Shown piece by piece: positions 7,961 to 16,054 of a DNA stretch of 23,707 bases. Below the pieces are notes generated by a model that saw only the letters and a list, made by a program, of their open reading frames with translations, did not search any database and had not been told where the DNA came from. A program made the position numbers and the translations under genes. The DNA is from Bacteroidota bacterium (lineage in GTDB: Bacteria; Bacteroidota; Ignavibacteria; Ignavibacteriales; Melioribacteraceae). The stretch is from contig JAEXOD010000110.1 in NCBI GenBank assembly GCA_023447335.1, positions 1 through 23,707 on the forward strand. The letters run 5' to 3'. Position 1 is the first letter of the stretch; every line of letters starts with the position of its first letter.

Positions 7961-8938
7961 ATGAGAGCTATTATACCGGTAGCCGGATTCGGAACAAGAC
8001 TAAAACCCCATACATTTTCAATTCCGAAAGTGTTGTTAAACGTAGGCGGTAAACCTATTTTGGGTCATATCTTGGACCAACTTATTGATTCAAAAATTTT
8101 TAAAGCCACCTTTATCGTTGGTTATTTTGGTGAAAAGATTAAGGAATATGTTGAGAAAGAATTTCCCAAAATTCGAGCTGATTTTGTAGAACAAAAAGAA
8201 ATGTTAGGTTTAGGACATGCAATATATACAGCCATTCCAACTTTTGATGACGAAGAGCTTTTTATTATTTTAGGTGATACGGTATTTGATGTTAATTTAC
8301 ACGGGGTTTTTAATACTAGGACAACTTCACTTGGTGTTAAAGAAGTATTAGACCCAAGTCGATTCGGAGTTGTGATAACAGATAACGGACGCATTACAAA
8401 GCTAATTGAGAAACCAAAAACTCCGGTTTCTAAACTTGCTTTAGTAGGATTATATTACATTTCAAATGCTAATTTATTAAAAGTATGTCTCAATGAACTT
8501 GTAGAAAAAGATATCAGAACAAATAACGAATTACAATTAACTGACGCTCTTCAATTAATGATCGATAAGGGAGAAATAATTAAGACTTTTCCCGTAGAAG
8601 GTTGGTATGATTGCGGTAAACCCGAAACATTATTAAGCACAAATAAGTTTTTATTAGATAAATATGGTTCTAATAAAAGTATTTCAAATTCTTTTATTAT
8701 TGACCCGGTTTTTATCGGTGAAAACTGCACAATTGAAAATTCAATTATTGGTCCTTATGCAACAATTGCAGATAATTCCACCATTAGCGAGTCAATCATC
8801 AAAAATTCGATAATTAGCGAAAATGCAACTGTTAAGCGAGCTATGTTAGAAAACACATTAATCGGAAATAATGCAATTGTAAAAGGAAATTACAAAAGAT
8901 TAAATGCGGGCGATTCGTCCGAAATAGAGTTTTATTAA
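7961..8938 (+). CDS. Sugar-phosphate nucleotidyltransferase with left-handed beta-helix tail
   Basis: The 325-residue enzyme belongs to the NTP_transferase family, which makes NDP-sugars from a sugar 1-phosphate and an NTP. The nucleotide-binding signature is at residues 8-32: AGFGTRLKPHT, then IPKVLLNVGGKPI. The metal-site GD is at 105-106, and the sugar-site WYDCGKPETL follows later. The last about 90 residues are hexapeptide-type repeats (TIENSIIGPYATIADNSTI and similar), forming a left-handed beta-helix without an obvious acetyltransferase active site. The start ATG follows AAGGATAAA. metK begins 16 bases after the stop, so it is likely the first gene of a metK-ahcY operon. It may supply activated sugars for the glycosyltransferases on the other strand, but that link rests only on proximity. 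The sugar and nucleotide (Glc-1-P/dTTP or UTP, Man-1-P/GTP) cannot be assigned from sequence alone. Confidence 0.88.
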   Translation: MRAIIPVAGFGTRLKPHTFSIPKVLLNVGGKPILGHILDQLIDSKIFKATFIVGYFGEKIKEYVEKEFPKIRADFVEQKEMLGLGHAIYTAIPTFDDEELFIILGDTVFDVNLHGVFNTRTTSLGVKEVLDPSRFGVVITDNGRITKLIEKPKTPVSKLALVGLYYISNANLLKVCLNELVEKDIRTNNELQLTDALQLMIDKGEIIKTFPVEGWYDCGKPETLLSTNKFLLDKYGSNKSISNSFIIDPVFIGENCTIENSIIGPYATIADNSTISESIIKNSIISENATVKRAMLENTLIGNNAIVKGNYKRLNAGDSSEIEFY

Positions 8939-8954
8939 TCAATTAAGAGGAAGT

Positions 8955-10106
8955 ATGTCATATTTATTCACATCCGAATCAGTATCGGAAGGGCATCCGG
9001 ATAAAGTAGCCGACCAAATATCGGACGGAATTTTGGATGCAATTTATTCACAAGACCCTAATGCACGCGTTGCTTGCGAAACATTTGTTACCACCGGTTT
9101 AGTTGTTGTTGGCGGCGAGATTACAACTAGTGCATATATTGAAGTACAAGATGTTGTAAGAAAAATTATAAAAGAAATTGGCTACACAAAAGCAGAATAT
9201 AAGTTTGATGCAGATTCTTGCGGTATTTTAAATGCTATTCATTCCCAATCACCGGATATCGCTATGGGTGTAGATAAAGGCGGAGCAGGCGACCAAGGTT
9301 TAATGTTCGGTTATGCATGTAATCAAACACCTGAATTAATGCCTATGCCAATTGTTTATGCACATAAGTTAATTCAAAAAATTACTGAAATTCGTAAAAA
9401 ACAACCTAAATTAATGCCTTACTTACGTCCTGATGCAAAATCACAAGTTACAATCGAATATGACGATAATCATCGACCAATAAGAGTTGATACTGTTGTT
9501 ATAAGCACGCAACATGACGCAAAAGTATCTCAAACAAAAATCAAACAAGATGTAATTAATAAAGTTATTAAAAAAGTTATCCCTGCTAAATTATTAGATA
9601 AAAACACCAAGTATTATGTAAATCCGACCGGACGTTTTGAAATTGGCGGTCCACACGGAGATAGCGGCTTAACAGGACGTAAAATTATTGTTGATACTTA
9701 CGGCGGTTGGGCTCCTCACGGCGGTGGTGCATTTAGCGGAAAAGACCCTTCAAAGGTAGATAGAAGTGCTGCATATGCTGCTCGTCATATAGCTAAAAAC
9801 GTAGTTGCTTCAAAATTAGCAAAAGAATGTTTAGTTCAATTGGCTTATGCTATAGGAGTTGCTCAGCCGGTTTCAATTTATGTTGATACAAAAGGCACAG
9901 GCGTAATCTCTGATAAAGAAATAGCTGATATGATTATGAAAGAAGTTGATCTTACTCCAAAAGGTATTATTGATAGATTAAAATTACGCAGACCAATTTA
10001 TAGAAGCACTGCTTCTTTGGGTCATTTCGGTCGCAGCGACAAAGATTTCACTTGGGAAAAATTAGATTTAGTCCCGGTATTTAAAAATTATTTACCAAAA
10101 AAATAG
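8955..10106 (+). CDS. metK: S-adenosylmethionine synthetase
   Basis: The 383-residue protein is a standard full-length methionine adenosyltransferase, making SAM from methionine and ATP in the cytoplasm. Diagnostic segments are SESVSEGHPDKVADQISD near the N-terminus, DKGGAGDQGLMFGYA around residue 107, and the P-loop-like GGPHGDSGLTGRKIIVDTYG followed by GGGAFSGKDPSKVDRSAAY around 230-270. The ATG follows AGAGG with a short spacer. ahcY begins nine bases after its stop, so the pair encodes SAM synthesis and removal of the S-adenosylhomocysteine product in one transcript. No SAM riboswitch is visible between this gene and its neighbours. Confidence 0.98.
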   Translation: MSYLFTSESVSEGHPDKVADQISDGILDAIYSQDPNARVACETFVTTGLVVVGGEITTSAYIEVQDVVRKIIKEIGYTKAEYKFDADSCGILNAIHSQSPDIAMGVDKGGAGDQGLMFGYACNQTPELMPMPIVYAHKLIQKITEIRKKQPKLMPYLRPDAKSQVTIEYDDNHRPIRVDTVVISTQHDAKVSQTKIKQDVINKVIKKVIPAKLLDKNTKYYVNPTGRFEIGGPHGDSGLTGRKIIVDTYGGWAPHGGGAFSGKDPSKVDRSAAYAARHIAKNVVASKLAKECLVQLAYAIGVAQPVSIYVDTKGTGVISDKEIADMIMKEVDLTPKGIIDRLKLRRPIYRSTASLGHFGRSDKDFTWEKLDLVPVFKNYLPKK

Positions 10107-10115
10107 AGAAACATA

Positions 10116-11393
10116 ATGGATCACAAAAAAGGAAAATACAAAGTAAAAGACATTAAACTTGCAGCGCAAGGAAGAATGAAAATTGAATGGGCAGAAAGTC
10201 GTATGCCTGTTATGATGAAATTACGTGAGATGTACAAAGAAACAAAACCGTTAGAAGGATATAAAATTGCCGGGTGTTTACACGTTACTAAAGAAACTGC
10301 AGTTTTAATTGAAACTTTAAAAATTGCCGGAGCTCAGGTTAGTTGGAGCGGATGTAACCCATTATCAACACAAGATGATATTGCCGCTGCTTTAGCAGAA
10401 AACGGACTTGAAATTTATGCTTGGCATGGTCAATCGGTTGAAGATTTTTACTGGTCAATTGAAAGGACTTTGGATATGAAGCCAAATTTAACTTTAGATG
10501 ACGGTGCAGATTTAATCTTTACAATTCATAACAGATTCCCTGAATTAGCTCAAAATATTATCGGCGGTACAGAAGAAACCACTACCGGCGTTCATAGATT
10601 ACGTGCTATGGCTGCAGACGGTAAACTATTATATCCCGTTATAGCAGTTAACGATGCCGAAACAAAGTGGGATTTTGATAACGTTTACGGTACCGGTCAG
10701 TCATCTATTGATGGTATTTTACGAGCCACATCTGTTCTTTTAGCTGGTAAAAACTTTGTAGTTGCCGGTTACGGTCACTGTGGTAAAGGCTGTGCAATGC
10801 GTGCTGCCGGCTTAGGTGCTAATGTGATTGTTACTGAAGTAAAACCAACTGCAGCTTTAAAAGCAACTTTGGAAGGTCATACTGTTATGACTATGGACGA
10901 AGCAGCAAAAGTTGGTGATATTTTTATCACTGCTACCGGTGTTAAAGATGTTATTACAAAAAAACACTTTCAAAGAATGAAAGACGGTGCTATTGTTTGT
11001 AATACCGGACATTATGATTGTGAAATCAATATACCTGATTTGGAAGAATTAAAAAAAGCAAAACGTACTATTAGACCAAATAACGAAGAATACGTTCTTG
11101 AAAACGGTAACAGAGTTTATTTATTAGCTCAAGGTAGATTGGTTAACTTGGCTGCTGCCGAAGGTCATCCTTCTGAAGTTATGGATATGTCTTTTGCCAA
11201 CCAGTTTTTATCACAGGTTCGTTTAGCAAAATTAGATAAGCAAGGAATTTTGTTAAATCCGGAAGTTATTGAGATACCCGAAGAACAAGATCAAGAAATT
11301 GCTAAATACAAACTTGATACTATGGGTTATAAAATAGATAAATTAACAAAAGAACAAGTTAAATATCTAACCGACTATAGCGCCGGAACCTAA
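10116..11393 (+). CDS. ahcY: Adenosylhomocysteinase
   Basis: The 425-residue product hydrolyses S-adenosylhomocysteine to homocysteine and adenosine, recycling the by-product of methyltransferases. It shows EETTTGVHRL, NDAETKWDFDNVYGTGQS with the catalytic Asp/Lys/Asn set, the NAD-binding GYGHCGKGCA, and the C-terminal LAQGRLVNLAAAEGHPSEVMD. The length fits the shorter bacterial/archaeal form that lacks the insertion seen in longer (about 470-residue) enzymes. The histidine in GYGHCGKG replaces a residue that is often tryptophan, a modest variation. Start context is AGAGAAACATA ATG. It is the third gene of the nucleotidyltransferase-metK-ahcY run and is followed by a strong terminator, which closes the operon. 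Confidence 0.97.
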   Translation: MDHKKGKYKVKDIKLAAQGRMKIEWAESRMPVMMKLREMYKETKPLEGYKIAGCLHVTKETAVLIETLKIAGAQVSWSGCNPLSTQDDIAAALAENGLEIYAWHGQSVEDFYWSIERTLDMKPNLTLDDGADLIFTIHNRFPELAQNIIGGTEETTTGVHRLRAMAADGKLLYPVIAVNDAETKWDFDNVYGTGQSSIDGILRATSVLLAGKNFVVAGYGHCGKGCAMRAAGLGANVIVTEVKPTAALKATLEGHTVMTMDEAAKVGDIFITATGVKDVITKKHFQRMKDGAIVCNTGHYDCEINIPDLEELKKAKRTIRPNNEEYVLENGNRVYLLAQGRLVNLAAAEGHPSEVMDMSFANQFLSQVRLAKLDKQGILLNPEVIEIPEEQDQEIAKYKLDTMGYKIDKLTKEQVKYLTDYSAGT

Positions 11394-11424
11394 CATCTAT
11401 TTATTAATAGATAATTATTTTTTG

Positions 11425-11460
11425 ATACCACCTGTTTTTTGAGCAGGTGGTATTTTTTTA
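11425..11460 (+). terminator. Rho-independent terminator after ahcY
   Basis: Perfect 10-base arms ATACCACCTG (11425-11434) and CAGGTGGTAT (11444-11453) enclose a 9-base loop and are followed by a T-run at 11454-11459. It begins about 30 bases after the ahcY stop codon. Confidence 0.93.
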
Positions 11461-11493
11461 TCATTATATATTTATCACAAGAACGGATTTATT

Positions 11494-13026
11494 ATGAAAA
11501 AAACGATTACGATGTATATTTTACTCATGCTTTTTATTAGCACCTCAATATTTGGGCAAATTTCAAAATTAGATTCTTTACTTAACAATGTTTTTACTCA
11601 AAACACTTTATTAGGTTTTTCTGTTGCAGTTATTAAAGGGGACTCGTTAGTTTATAATAAAGGATTTGGTTTACGAGATGTCGGAAGAAATTTACCGATT
11701 GATAACAACACATCCTTTAGAATAGCTTCAATTTCCAAAACCATAACTGCATTAACTTTAATGACATTATACGACAAAGGACTTTTTGGTTTGGATGAAG
11801 ATATAAGCAAATACATTGGCTTCAATCTTCGTAATCCGAATTTTCCGAATGATACAATTACAATTAGAAAAATCTTATCACATACAAGCTCACTAAATGA
11901 CGGAGACGGTTATGATTCGTTTTTAAGTGCCACTGCAGGTTCTAATATTCCGTCTTTACAAAGCCTACTTATTCCTTCAGGTTCTTACTATTCTTCGAAT
12001 ATGTTTCAAACCAAAAGCCCAAAATCAAATTATTTTCAATATGCAAATATCAATTTTGGTGTTATCGGTACATTAATAGAAAAACTTTCAGGCAAACGAT
12101 TTGACATAGTAGTTCGCGAAAACGTACTAATTCCTTTAGGTATTGACGGTAGTTTTAACATTCAAGATTTGACAAATATCAACAATTTATCAGCATTATA
12201 TAGACGTAGCGGAAATTCTTGGTCTGCTCAGGTTGATAATTATAACGGTGTTAAACCACCTCCAAGAAATTTAGCTAATTATACCATAGGTACAAACGGA
12301 GTGATATTTTCACCTACCGGGGGATTAAGGATATCAGCAAAAGACTTAGCCAAAATAATGACCGTATTAAAAAACGACGGTAAATATGGCGATATTCGAA
12401 TAATTTCCGAAAATGCAGCGAATGAAATGCTTAAAACAGTATGGTCATATAACGGCAGCAACGGGAATAATTATTACGGTATTTTTAACCGTTACGCGTT
12501 GGGGAATCACACTACAACAGATTTACTCCCCGGACAGACACTGATCGGACACCCGGGAGAAGCTTACGGACTAATTAGCGACATGTATTTTTCAAAATCC
12601 AAAAATTACGGAATTGTTTTTATTTGTAACGGAGGCGTTTACGGATACGGGAGTTATAGCGGCTGGTATAAACCCGAAGAACAAGTTTATAGTGCAGTGT
12701 TGAGCTCTATTTCCGGAATAATAACAGATACGAAAGACAATTACGAAAATCCCGAATTCACTTTTAATTTGGAACAGAATTTTCCTAATCCGTTTAATCC
12801 CGAAACAATCATAAAATTTCAAATTCATAAACCGGAATTTGTTAAACTTTCGCTATATGATGTATTAGGTAAAGAAGTAGCCCTGTTAATTAACGAATTT
12901 AAACATACAGGGAATTACGTTTATAATTTAAATACTAAAAATTTTAATTTATCGAGTGGTATTTATTTTTATACATTAAATTGCGGTTCTTCATATAAAA
13001 CGAAAAAAATGATTCTTCTGCAATAA
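11494..13026 (+). CDS. Secreted beta-lactamase-fold serine hydrolase with T9SS sorting domain
   Basis: This 510-residue protein has a signal peptide (1-22, ending SIFGQ), a class C beta-lactamase/PBP-like domain (about 25-405) and a T9SS type A C-terminal sorting domain (about 425-510). The catalytic SxxK is S79-I-S-K82, the YxN equivalent is YAN at 183-185, and HPG at 353-355 sits where KTG or HxG is found. The tail begins LEQNFPNPFNPETIIKF and ends SGIYFYTLN then KKMILL, the signature of proteins carried across the outer membrane by the type IX system and anchored or released at the surface. Such enzymes are usually esterases, D-aminopeptidases or peptidases, so antibiotic resistance should not be assumed. 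It follows the ahcY terminator closely. A close paralogue lies directly downstream. Confidence 0.93.
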   Translation: MKKTITMYILLMLFISTSIFGQISKLDSLLNNVFTQNTLLGFSVAVIKGDSLVYNKGFGLRDVGRNLPIDNNTSFRIASISKTITALTLMTLYDKGLFGLDEDISKYIGFNLRNPNFPNDTITIRKILSHTSSLNDGDGYDSFLSATAGSNIPSLQSLLIPSGSYYSSNMFQTKSPKSNYFQYANINFGVIGTLIEKLSGKRFDIVVRENVLIPLGIDGSFNIQDLTNINNLSALYRRSGNSWSAQVDNYNGVKPPPRNLANYTIGTNGVIFSPTGGLRISAKDLAKIMTVLKNDGKYGDIRIISENAANEMLKTVWSYNGSNGNNYYGIFNRYALGNHTTTDLLPGQTLIGHPGEAYGLISDMYFSKSKNYGIVFICNGGVYGYGSYSGWYKPEEQVYSAVLSSISGIITDTKDNYENPEFTFNLEQNFPNPFNPETIIKFQIHKPEFVKLSLYDVLGKEVALLINEFKHTGNYVYNLNTKNFNLSSGIYFYTLNCGSSYKTKKMILLQ

Positions 13027-13053
13027 TTATTATTACTTATAATTGTTTTTTTT
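13025..13053 (+). terminator. Weak AT-rich terminator candidate between the paralogous hydrolase genes
   Basis: AATTAT (13025-13030) and ATAATT (13039-13044) can pair around an 8-base loop. A G and eight Ts (13046-13053) follow. The stem has no GC pairs, so termination would be partial at best. Confidence 0.3.
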
Positions 13054-13097
13054 GTAAATTGATATGCTGAGTATTGATTTTAGTTACATTTATTAAT

Positions 13098-13104
13098 AGA
13101 GAGG
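13098..13104 (+). promoter_or_regulatory. Ribosome binding site fixing the start of the second hydrolase
   Basis: AGAGAGG lies eight bases before the ATG at 13113. This supports starting at MRRFLLF rather than at the in-frame TTG at 13074, which would place 13 extra residues before the signal peptide. Confidence 0.7.
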
Positions 13105-13112
13105 TATGTATT

Positions 13113-14381
13113 ATGAGAAGATTTTTATTATTTATTTGTGTATTTTTTGCATTTTATTTCACGATTTTAAAAGCCCAGACATGTGAACTTGATTCAACTC
13201 TAAATGCTATTTATTGCAATGATTCTATTGTAGGATTTTCTGTTGCCGCCATAAAAGGTGATTCATTTGTGTATTATAATGGTTTTGGATTGCGAGATGT
13301 TGAAAGGAACTTGCCTGTTGATAAAAACACAAAATTTAGAATTGCTTCTATTTCTAAAACAGTAACTACGTTAACATTGATGACTTTATATGACAAAGGA
13401 TTATTTAAATTAGAAGATGATATTAGTAAGCATTTAGGATTTACGTTACGTAACCCAAAATTCCCCAACGATACAATTACGGTCCGCCATATATTATCGC
13501 ATACAAGCTCGTTAAATGACGGAACTACTTACGATACTTTTTTGGATTCTACTCTGAAAGGATTTAACATACCCGAAGTTAAATGTTTATTAACAAAAGA
13601 TGGGAAATTTTATTCTGAAGATATGTTTCAAGATCATAGCCCTAACGAAAGATATTTTCGTTATGCCAATATAAACTTCGGCATTATTGGCACAATGATA
13701 GAGAAACTAACAGGGAAAAGATTCGACATAGTTGCCAAAGAAAATATCTTACATCCGTTAGGAATAACAGGAAGTTATAATGTTCAAGATCTTGAAGATA
13801 TTAACGATTTATCGGTATTATACAGAAAAGCCGGGAATGTTTGGAATCCTCAAACTGATTATTTTAAGGGGATAAAACCAACCCTACGCGATCTTTCACG
13901 TTATTCTTTAGGGACGAACGGAGTGTTATTTTCCCCTACCGGTGGTTTACGAGTAACAGCTAAAGAATTAGCTACAATTATGCTTTTATTAAAAAATAAT
14001 GGGAAGTATAATGACATACAAGTTATTTCCGAAAGTACAATTAAAGAGATGATTAAATCAGTATGGATTTATAACGGAAGCAACGGAAACAACTACGGCG
14101 GCTCAATGAATACATACGCTTTAGGTAATTATACTACTAATGATTTAATCCCCGGTCAATTATTAATAGGACACTCCGGAGATGCTTACGGTCTAATAAG
14201 TGACATGTACTTTTCTTCCACAGATAATTTTGGGATAGTTTTTATATGCAACGGCGGGAAATATAAAAACGGTAAAAACCCAGGTTGGTATAAAATTGAA
14301 GAAGATGTATTTAAAGCTATATACGATTATATTTTAGATATTAAAACTGATTCGGATATCCCGAAATGCCCTGTAAGATAG
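13113..14381 (+). CDS. Secreted beta-lactamase-fold serine hydrolase lacking a sorting domain (paralogue)
   Basis: Starting at the ATG at 13113 gives 422 residues with a signal peptide (MRRFLLFICVFF to about residue 22, ending LKAQ). The frame is open back to a TTG at 13074, but that start lacks a ribosome site and spoils the signal. The catalytic domain aligns almost without gaps to the upstream protein: S79/K82 in SISK, YAN near 184-186, and IGHSGDAYGLISDMYFS near the end, with many identical blocks such as FRIASISKT and LMTLYDKGLF. It ends about 20 residues after the catalytic domain (KCPVR) and has no type IX sorting tail. It is therefore predicted to stay in the periplasm or leave by another route. 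A recent tandem duplication with differential tagging is inferred. The biological substrate is unknown. Confidence 0.92.
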   Translation: MRRFLLFICVFFAFYFTILKAQTCELDSTLNAIYCNDSIVGFSVAAIKGDSFVYYNGFGLRDVERNLPVDKNTKFRIASISKTVTTLTLMTLYDKGLFKLEDDISKHLGFTLRNPKFPNDTITVRHILSHTSSLNDGTTYDTFLDSTLKGFNIPEVKCLLTKDGKFYSEDMFQDHSPNERYFRYANINFGIIGTMIEKLTGKRFDIVAKENILHPLGITGSYNVQDLEDINDLSVLYRKAGNVWNPQTDYFKGIKPTLRDLSRYSLGTNGVLFSPTGGLRVTAKELATIMLLLKNNGKYNDIQVISESTIKEMIKSVWIYNGSNGNNYGGSMNTYALGNYTTNDLIPGQLLIGHSGDAYGLISDMYFSSTDNFGIVFICNGGKYKNGKNPGWYKIEEDVFKAIYDYILDIKTDSDIPKCPVR

Positions 14382-14394
14382 ATAAAAAAATTAT

Positions 14395-14430
14395 AAAAAA
14401 AATCCCCGCTTATCAAACGGGGATTTTTTG
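14395..14430. terminator. Bidirectional Rho-independent terminator
   Basis: AATCCCCG (14401-14408) pairs with CGGGGATT (14418-14425), flanked by A-runs on the left and T-runs on the right, so it works on both strands. It lies between the stop codon of the second serine hydrolase (plus) and that of the GyrI-like gene (minus). Confidence 0.93.
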
Positions 14431-15054
14431 TTACTCTTCAACTTTTTCAATAGGATGACGTATTATCGTTTTTAGTTTTTCTTGTGCGGTTTTACGCGGA
14501 TCACTCAAATATATTTCGTGATGTTTTCCGGAAAGTTTATATCCTGCTTGTTTTATTGTTTTGTGTAATTTTTCGATTGTCGGTTCTTCTGAAGTATATG
14601 GACCTATGTGCAGAATCTGAGCGGATGCACCTTCATCAAAAAATTCAAAACGAACATCAACGGCTAACTTACTTTCTTTCTTGTTAATCACATCCTGTTT
14701 TGCCTTTTCAAATATTTCTAAAGTTACAAATTCCGGCATCATTATTAATAATGTCCATTTCCAATCATCTTTATCGGCTTTACTAAAATCAGTCCCCTCT
14801 TCTAACCACCATAATCCTTCCAAAGGTGGTACTGTAAAATCAAAAAGTTCAGCATTCTTTTTGCAGAAAAACTTAATAGAATATGCAATTGAATATAATG
14901 CTTTTACCGCATCTTGAAATTTTTCGGAGTTAGGGTTCCCCTCTCCGTCAATCATCAAAAAATTAAAAGCAGGAATACCCACAAATGTTACATCTTTTGC
15001 AGATGCACTAAATAGGATTTTGTAATCATTTTTTAAATCAATTTTTTCGCTCAT
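14431..15054 (-). CDS. GyrI-like small-molecule-binding domain protein
   Basis: The 207-residue protein matches the stand-alone GyrI-like (SOUL/effector-binding fold) family by pattern. VGIPAFNFLMIDGEGNPNSEKFQDAVKALYSIAYSIKF near the N-terminus is followed by PLEGLWWLEEGTDF. Later come EFFDEGASAQILHIGPYTSEEPTIEKLHKTIKQAGY and a terminal HHEIYLSDPRKT segment. Members bind small hydrophobic or cationic ligands, and some hydrolyse cyclopropanoid compounds, but the biochemical role here is unknown. It lies 18 bases downstream of an AraC regulator whose own C-terminal half is also GyrI-like, suggesting that sensor and binding protein share a ligand. The only purine-rich element before the ATG (AAAGAG) is unusually far upstream at about 14 bases. 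It ends at the bidirectional terminator. Confidence 0.85.
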   Translation of the reverse strand: MSEKIDLKNDYKILFSASAKDVTFVGIPAFNFLMIDGEGNPNSEKFQDAVKALYSIAYSIKFFCKKNAELFDFTVPPLEGLWWLEEGTDFSKADKDDWKWTLLIMMPEFVTLEIFEKAKQDVINKKESKLAVDVRFEFFDEGASAQILHIGPYTSEEPTIEKLHKTIKQAGYKLSGKHHEIYLSDPRKTAQEKLKTIIRHPIEKVEE

Positions 15055-15072
15055 AATAATTTATTTTACTCT

Positions 15073-16005
15073 TTATAATGGTTTAATCGGCATACAAATA
15101 TCAACAATATAAATCCCTTTTTCGTTCTGTTCGGGAGTTGAATAATAAATTTCATAACAAGGAGAATCTGCCGGTACATACGCGTTATCAGGAAGCCAAG
15201 AACCATAAAACTCTGTATATGCATCCTTAAAATCGTTATCTTTCCCTTCAAATCTCATTACTGCATGTTTTCCTCCCTGCAACGTAAGTTTACCGATTCC
15301 TTTCGGTACTTCTAAATTCCTATCAATAGTAAATGAAGCATAATACCTACATTTATCGGCGTCCGTAAAATCCGGATTATCAAACGAAATGCCTATAAAT
15401 TTTGTGTCTTTATTTATCAAATCGTTTGCTTCACCCCATTTACAAATTTTATCCCAAGCAGCTTTTATTTTGTCATAAAAATATCCTTCATAATTAGCTA
15501 CATATGCAATGGTGATTTCCGGCAATTGTTTTACTTCTACTTTCATTGTAAACCTCAAATTATTTTTGAAAATTAAATTATTGTCATTCCAAAAATAACT
15601 TTGATTTATTTTGACTGCTTTATCATTATTGCTAACTAGTTTACTATTCTTGCTATTTTGTAAATCGGCACGAAATTCTTTCGGAGAAATCCCAAAATGT
15701 TGCTTAAATAATCTTGAAAATATCGCATTGGAAGTAAAACCACAATCAAAAGCAACTTGAGTAATAGATATTTCTTGATTTGAAACAAATATGTTGGCTG
15801 CCTTTTCTAATCTAAGTCTTAAAACAAAATCGACTGGGGTTTCATTAAGAATTGCACTAAAAATACGATGAAAATGATAAGGAGAAAAACAAGCTACTTC
15901 CGCCAACTTTTCTAAATTAATTTTTTCGGTTATATTTTCGTTAATATAATCAATAACCTTATTAATTCGACTGATATATTCTTTTTGAGCAATTATATTT
16001 GACAT
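15073..16005 (-). CDS. AraC-family regulator with C-terminal GyrI-like effector domain
   Basis: Using the ATG at 16005 gives 310 residues. The reading frame extends six codons further to a TTG at 16023, but that falls against the terminator of the preceding gene and is unlikely. Residues about 5-105 hold the double helix-turn-helix DNA-binding domain of the AraC/XylS type: LEKLAEVACFSPYHFHRIFSAI for the first, then ITQVAFDCGFTSNAIFSRLFKQHFGISPKEFR for the second. Residues about 150-308 form a GyrI-like ligand-binding domain (VEVKQLPEITIAYVANYEG, GWW-type core replaced by GKLTLQGGKHAVMRFEG, then CYEIYYSTPEQ). This architecture is that of Rob-like multidrug or stress sensors. No strong ribosome site is seen. 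It is co-oriented with a stand-alone GyrI-like gene 18 bases downstream, which it may control. Confidence 0.88.
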   Translation of the reverse strand: MSNIIAQKEYISRINKVIDYINENITEKINLEKLAEVACFSPYHFHRIFSAILNETPVDFVLRLRLEKAANIFVSNQEISITQVAFDCGFTSNAIFSRLFKQHFGISPKEFRADLQNSKNSKLVSNNDKAVKINQSYFWNDNNLIFKNNLRFTMKVEVKQLPEITIAYVANYEGYFYDKIKAAWDKICKWGEANDLINKDTKFIGISFDNPDFTDADKCRYYASFTIDRNLEVPKGIGKLTLQGGKHAVMRFEGKDNDFKDAYTEFYGSWLPDNAYVPADSPCYEIYYSTPEQNEKGIYIVDICMPIKPL

Positions 16006-16025
16006 ATATTTATACTGATACAAAT

Positions 16026-16049
16026 AAAAAAGCCCGCATTAAAGCGGGC
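16026..16049 (-). terminator. Rho-independent terminator after the response regulator gene
   Basis: On the minus strand GCCCGC (16049-16044) pairs with GCGGGC (16037-16032) around a 6-base loop and is followed by TTTTTT. It starts about six bases after the response regulator stop codon and separates it from the AraC gene. Confidence 0.9.
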
Positions 16050-16054
16050 AAAGT

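Noticed and set aside
13074..13112. TTG start at 13074 for the second serine hydrolase
   Set aside because: It would place 13 residues before a good signal peptide. AGAGAGG lies eight bases before the ATG at 13113.
11494..14381. Antibiotic-resistance beta-lactamases
   Set aside because: The fold and SxxK are shared with many esterases and peptidases. The HPG/HSG in place of KTG and the type IX tail point to other hydrolase roles.
16006..16023. TTG start for the AraC-family regulator at 16023
   Set aside because: It abuts the terminator of the response regulator gene and has no ribosome site. The ATG at 16005 gives the usual short N-terminal lead into the helix-turn-helix domain.
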